A stretch of DNA of 64,000 bases. Source: Thioalkalivibrio sulfidiphilus. Lineage in GTDB: Bacteria > Pseudomonadota > Gammaproteobacteria > Ectothiorhodospirales > Ectothiorhodospiraceae. Under the pieces are notes generated by a model. It did no database searches, was not told the DNA's origin, and saw only the letters and a list, made by a program, of their open reading frames with translations. This document shows, in pieces, positions 60,459 through 64,000 of this stretch. The position numbers and the translations under genes are program-made. The stretch's first letter is position 1. Every line of letters starts with the position of its first letter. The stretch is from NCBI RefSeq assembly GCF_000377945.1, contig NZ_KB898922.1:1-64000 (forward strand). Reading direction: 5' to 3'.

Positions 60459-62729
60459 ATGCTGGACATTCTCAGACGCATCGTTCAGGAAGTCAGTACC
60501 GCCGAGGACCTGAACCAGGCCCTGGACATCATCGTGCACCGGGTCAAGCAGGCCCTGGGGATCGATGTGTGCTCCGTGTACCTGATGGCGCCGGATCGTC
60601 AGCACCTGATGCTCATGGCCACCGAGGGCCTCAACCCGGATTCCGTGGGCCATGTGCGCCTGGCCCTGGGCGAGGGCCTGGTGGGCCTGGTGGCCGAGCG
60701 GGCCGAGCCGGTGAACCTGGACAACGCCACCGATCATCCCCTGTTCCGTTATTTCCCCGAGACCGGCGAGGAGCGCTACCACGCCTTCCTGGGCGTGCCC
60801 ATCGTGCATCACCGCCGCATGCTGGGCGTGCTGGTGGCCCAGCAGCACGAGCGCCGTCGCTTCGACGACGAACACGTTGCCCTGCTGATCACCCTGGCGG
60901 CACAGCTGGCCGGCGCCATCAGCCACGCGGAACTGATCGGTGAAGTGGGTCCCCGGCGCGGCACCCCGCGCCAGGCCAACCTGCAGATCATGGGTATCCC
61001 GGGCGCCTCCGGCGTGGCCATCGGCACCGCCGTCGTGGCCTATGCCGCGGCGGCCCTGGAGTCGGTGCCGGACCGCGAGCCGGTGGTCTCGGTGGAGGAG
61101 GAGATTCACGCCTTCAAGGAGGCGGTGCAGCGGGTGCGCGAGGAGATGGAGTCCATCAAGCTGCGCATGAACGGTGTGCTCTCGACGGAGGAACTGCTGC
61201 TGTTCGATGCCTACATGATGATGCTCGGCAGCGACAGCCTGGTGCTGCGTACCATCGAACGCATCGAGGCGGGCAGCTGGGCCCAGGCGGCCCTGCGTGA
61301 CACCATCCGCGAGAGCACCCGCGCCTTCGATGACATGGACGATCCTTACCTGCGGGAGCGGGCCACGGACCTGCGCGACATCGGACGGCGCATCCTCACC
61401 CACCTGCAGTCCGGCCAGCGCAAGATCGAGGACTTCCCCGAGCGCACCATCCTGATCGGTGAGGATCTGACCGCCACCCAGCTGGCCGAGGTACCCGTGG
61501 AGCGCCTCGCAGGCCTGGTCTCGGCCCGGGGCACCGGTTCCTCCCACGTGGCCATCCTGGCCCGCGCCATGGGCATTCCTGCGGTGATGGGCGTCTCCGA
61601 CCTGCCGGTGGGACGCATGGACGGCATGGAGGTGGTCATCGACGGCTACCGGGGCCAGATCTTCATCCAGCCCAGCCGGGAGCTGCGCGAGGAGTTCCAG
61701 CGCCTGGTGGACGAGGAGCGGGAGCTGGCCGAGGGGCTGCGTAACCTGGCCCTGGAGCCGGCCACCACCCAGGACGGCGTGGTCATCCCGGTCTACGCCA
61801 ACAGCGGCCTGCTGGCGGACATCAATCCCTCCAAGCAGTCGGGTGCCGATGGCATCGGCCTGTACCGCACCGAAGTGCCGTTCATGATCCGCGACCGGTT
61901 CCCGGGCGAGGAGGAGCAGGTGGAGATCTATCGACAGATCCTGTCCTCCTTCGATCCCCGGCCGGTGACCCTGCGCACCCTGGACGTGGGCGGCGACAAG
62001 GCGCTGCCCTATTTCCCGGTGCACGAGGACAACCCGTTCCTGGGGTGGCGCGGCATCCGCATCACCCTGGACCACCCGGAGATCTTCCTCACCCAGCTGC
62101 GCGCCATGCTGCGCGCCAGCCAGGGCCTGAGCAACCTGCAGATCCTGTTCCCCATGATCAGCTCCTTGGACGAGCTGAAAGACGCGCTGCGCCTGTTGCA
62201 GCGCGCCCGGGACGAACTGCTCGACGAGCACTACGTCATCCCCATGCCCAAGGTGGGTGTGATGGTGGAGGTGCCCTCGGCGGTCTATCTGGCCGAGGCC
62301 CTGGCGCGGCGGGTGGATTTCCTGTCCGTGGGTACCAACGACCTGGTGCAGTACCTGCTGGCGGTGGACCGCAACAACGCCCGGGTGGCGGATCTCTACA
62401 ACGCCCTGCATCCGGCGGTGCTGCGCGCCCTCAAGCAGGTGAGCGAGGGCGCGAAGAAGGCGGGCAAGCCGGTGAGCATCTGCGGCGAGATGGCCGCCGA
62501 CCCTGCCGCCGCCATCCTGCTCATCGGCATGGGTATCGACTCCCTGAGCGTCAACGTCGCCTCACTGGCCCGGGTGAAATGGGTGATCCGCAGCTTCTCC
62601 CAGGCCCGTGCCCGGGAGCTGCTCAACCAGTGTCTGGAGATGGAAGAACCGGCGGCCATCCGCGCCCTGCTCAACAACGCGCTGATGCAGGTGGGTCTGG
62701 GCGGCCTGGTGCGGGCGGGGAAGACCTGA
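60459..62729 (+). CDS. ptsP: PTS-Ntr enzyme I (GAF plus enzyme I)
   Basis: A 756-residue phosphoenolpyruvate-protein phosphotransferase of the nitrogen PTS. A GAF domain occupies residues 1-165 (VCSVYLMAPDRQHLMLMATEGL). Enzyme I follows, with the phospho-histidine in GTGSSHVAILARAMGIPAVMG near residue 368. The PEP-binding barrel contains GIGLYRTEVPFM, TLDVGGDKALPYF, and VGTNDLVQYLLAVDRNN, and a C-terminal CGEMAADPAAA. It phosphorylates NPr and then EIIANtr, linking PEP and nitrogen status to regulation. Length and order match PtsP of Pseudomonas and E. coli. Confidence 0.97.
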   Translation: MLDILRRIVQEVSTAEDLNQALDIIVHRVKQALGIDVCSVYLMAPDRQHLMLMATEGLNPDSVGHVRLALGEGLVGLVAERAEPVNLDNATDHPLFRYFPETGEERYHAFLGVPIVHHRRMLGVLVAQQHERRRFDDEHVALLITLAAQLAGAISHAELIGEVGPRRGTPRQANLQIMGIPGASGVAIGTAVVAYAAAALESVPDREPVVSVEEEIHAFKEAVQRVREEMESIKLRMNGVLSTEELLLFDAYMMMLGSDSLVLRTIERIEAGSWAQAALRDTIRESTRAFDDMDDPYLRERATDLRDIGRRILTHLQSGQRKIEDFPERTILIGEDLTATQLAEVPVERLAGLVSARGTGSSHVAILARAMGIPAVMGVSDLPVGRMDGMEVVIDGYRGQIFIQPSRELREEFQRLVDEERELAEGLRNLALEPATTQDGVVIPVYANSGLLADINPSKQSGADGIGLYRTEVPFMIRDRFPGEEEQVEIYRQILSSFDPRPVTLRTLDVGGDKALPYFPVHEDNPFLGWRGIRITLDHPEIFLTQLRAMLRASQGLSNLQILFPMISSLDELKDALRLLQRARDELLDEHYVIPMPKVGVMVEVPSAVYLAEALARRVDFLSVGTNDLVQYLLAVDRNNARVADLYNALHPAVLRALKQVSEGAKKAGKPVSICGEMAADPAAAILLIGMGIDSLSVNVASLARVKWVIRSFSQARARELLNQCLEMEEPAAIRALLNNALMQVGLGGLVRAGKT

Positions 62730-62735
62730 TTTTAA

Positions 62736-62844
62736 TTGCGAAGTGTGAATTGGGAAGTGCGAGCGAAAGTGGGAAGTGAGAATTTGGAAGTGGGAAGTAA
62801 AAGCCTTTCACTTCGCACTTCTCAATTCACACCTCTCACTTCCT
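62736..62844. repeat. Snap-back element, longest GAAGTG-type copy
   Basis: About 109 bases of GAAGTG/GGGAATT words. Left arm about 62736-62800 (including GAATTGGGAAGTGC), right arm about 62804-62844 (CACTTCGCACTTCTCAATTC...). Lies between the convergent ptsP and hemJ-like genes, whose stop at 62843 overlaps it. Confidence 0.82.
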
Positions 62845-63349
62845 AACGGGCCTTCATGCGCTGCATCAGCGCGAACGCGACGAATATGCCCAGCACCACC
62901 CCCATGGCAATCAGCCCCGGCATCACCTGGCGACTGATCACCAGCACCACGATGCCCACGAGCATGAATACCGGGATCTCGTTGAACCACCGGTACCACT
63001 GGTGGGAATGGCGGTTGGCATCCTCCTGGAACTGCTGTACCAGCACGCCGCACCAGATGTGGTAGGCGATCAGCAGCACCACCAGCAGCAGCTTGAAGTG
63101 CATCCAGCCGGCCGCGTAGGCCTGGGGGTGCATGGCGATCATCCAGATGCCGAAGGCGGCGGTGATCACCGCGCCGGGGGTCATGATGCCCCAGAACAGC
63201 TTGCGCTCCATGATCTTGAAGCGCTCATTGCCTGCCGCGTCACGGGTCTCGGCGTGGTAGACGAACAGCCGCGGCAGGTAGAACAGGCCCGCGAACCAGG
63301 TCACCATGAAGATCACGTGCAGGGACTTGGCCCACAGGTAGGCGCTCAT
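62843..63349 (-). CDS. hemJ: Protoporphyrinogen oxidase HemJ (UPF0093)
   Basis: A 168-residue integral membrane protein with four or five helices. It begins SAYLWAKSLHVIFMVTWFAGLFYLPRLFVYHAE, the conserved HemJ signature with His near residue 11, and contains MERKLFWGIMTPGA and WMHFKLLLVVLLIAYH. HemJ oxidises protoporphyrinogen IX in haem synthesis and binds haem; hemL of the same pathway is 6 kb away. It overlaps the preceding tlpA-like gene by four bases (ATGA). Confidence 0.9.
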   Translation of the reverse strand: MSAYLWAKSLHVIFMVTWFAGLFYLPRLFVYHAETRDAAGNERFKIMERKLFWGIMTPGAVITAAFGIWMIAMHPQAYAAGWMHFKLLLVVLLIAYHIWCGVLVQQFQEDANRHSHQWYRWFNEIPVFMLVGIVVLVISRQVMPGLIAMGVVLGIFVAFALMQRMKAR

Positions 63350-63849
63350 CCCAGCCAGCGCTCCAGGTTGCGCTCCACCAGCGACCAGTCGATGTCGCCC
63401 AGCTTCTGGTAGACGATGCGACCCTGGGGGGAGATCAGGAACGAGGTGGGGGTCAGGCGGATCTGGCCGAAGGCCAGGGCGGCGGCATCGTTGGTGTCGT
63501 GGGCGATGGTGTAGGGGATCTCGCGGGCGCGCACCATCTCTTCCACGTGGTCTCGCCGGTCATAGGACATGGCGATGCCGATGACCTTCAGCCCCTGGGC
63601 CTGATAGCGCTCATGCAACTCCGCCAGGTGCGGGATCTCGCGGACGCAACTCGGGCAGTTGGTGGCCCAGAAGGTCAGCAGCACCGGCTGACCACGCAGG
63701 CCTTCCATGGACACGGTGCGTCCGTCCAGGGTCTGGAAGCTCACTTCAGGGGCCGGGCGCAGGCCCTCCTCGGGGGCAAGCCACAGGGCCAAGCCGCCGC
63801 CGATCAGGATGGCCACGATGGCGAGGGTGATCAGATCACGTCGTTTCAT
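63346..63849 (-). CDS. TlpA/ResA-family thioredoxin-like protein
   Basis: A 167-residue membrane-anchored periplasmic thioredoxin. The N-terminal helix (residues 6-25) is followed by an AhpC/TSA-Redoxin fold with the active site WATNCPSCVREIPHL (CPSC), cis-proline region RLTPTSFLISPQGRIV and a C-terminal helix. TlpA/ResA proteins reduce disulphides, usually for cytochrome c or copper-site assembly. The overlap with hemJ suggests a shared role in haem-protein biogenesis (inference). The last 150 bases of the window (63850-64000) hold its upstream region and no gene. Confidence 0.9.
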   Translation of the reverse strand: MKRRDLITLAIVAILIGGGLALWLAPEEGLRPAPEVSFQTLDGRTVSMEGLRGQPVLLTFWATNCPSCVREIPHLAELHERYQAQGLKVIGIAMSYDRRDHVEEMVRAREIPYTIAHDTNDAAALAFGQIRLTPTSFLISPQGRIVYQKLGDIDWSLVERNLERWLG

Positions 63850-64000
63850 GGGTCTGCTCGTCTGCCGTTAGGTTCCAAGAAGACGCAGTGTACCCGTTGG
63901 AGTATCCGCCGTTAACCCGCATATCTCACCACCGTTCGTAGCGAGGGTGTCGAGATGCCGCTGTGATGGGGCGCGCGGAGACGGCGCCGGCGTAGCCGAC

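Noticed and set aside
59718..62411. 897-codon antisense open frame over ptsP and rppH
   Set aside because: Same codon-bias shadow; it crosses two real genes and has no recognisable protein feature.

Overview
The window is 64 kb of GC-rich, gene-dense chromosome from a gammaproteobacterium, with about 53 protein genes, no rRNA and no tRNA that I could find. Gene content and family resemblances (an N-terminal lipoyl domain on dihydrolipoamide dehydrogenase, Mpl, MlaA, RppH-PtsP, a MotY-like protein) and the complete type I-G CRISPR-Cas locus fit the Ectothiorhodospiraceae. From memory it most resembles Thioalkalivibrio, for which a I-G effector has been studied biochemically. I could not check this by search.

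Layout. 1-427 is a hairpin-rich non-coding stretch. 428-7058 holds phosphate and arginine metabolism: sixA, ppx, ppk (converging on ppx) and argD-argF. 7364-15099 holds sodB, an orphan hydantoinase B, an N-acetylglutaminylglutamine-type amidotransferase, grxD, a REC-GGDEF cyclase, rnt and pyrC. 15350-21272 is the pyruvate dehydrogenase operon aceE-aceF-lpdA. 21420-29796 holds a MotY-like protein, argG, a PhnD-like/PAS/GGDEF sensor, mlaA, a cardiolipin synthase, a membrane protein and mpl.

30001-47227 is the accessory heart of the window. It contains a WYL regulator, a SEC-C protein, then cas3-csx17-csb1-csb2 (type I-G effector). A small XPF/ERCC4-HhH nuclease is tightly coupled to csb2. An inverted MazF/ribbon-helix-helix toxin-antitoxin pair follows, then cas4-cas1 (fused), cas2, two hairpins, a leader and an array of 59 repeats and 58 spacers. 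The likely scheme is that Csb2 cuts pre-crRNA at the repeat hairpin, Csb1/Csb2/Csx17 form Cascade, Cas3 degrades targets, and Cas4-Cas1 plus Cas2 add spacers at the cas2-proximal end. The ERCC4 nuclease has the gene position of an extra effector-module component, and the toxin-antitoxin operator occupies the only DNA between the two cas modules.

47736-63849 returns to housekeeping: a secreted 5'-nucleotidase, a DUF6152-like/membrane pair, ubiX, a Lon-N protein, thioredoxin, two transporters, tandem fluoride channels, hemL, thiD-thiE, rubredoxin plus an unknown coupled gene, a HAD phosphatase, rppH-ptsP, and hemJ-tlpA.

The main non-genic signal is a family of about eighteen intergenic elements built from a few short, degenerately repeated words. 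Most are folded into long inverted repeats and most lie between convergent genes or just downstream of a gene. Several reach into stop codons, so they shape the C-termini of the neighbouring proteins.
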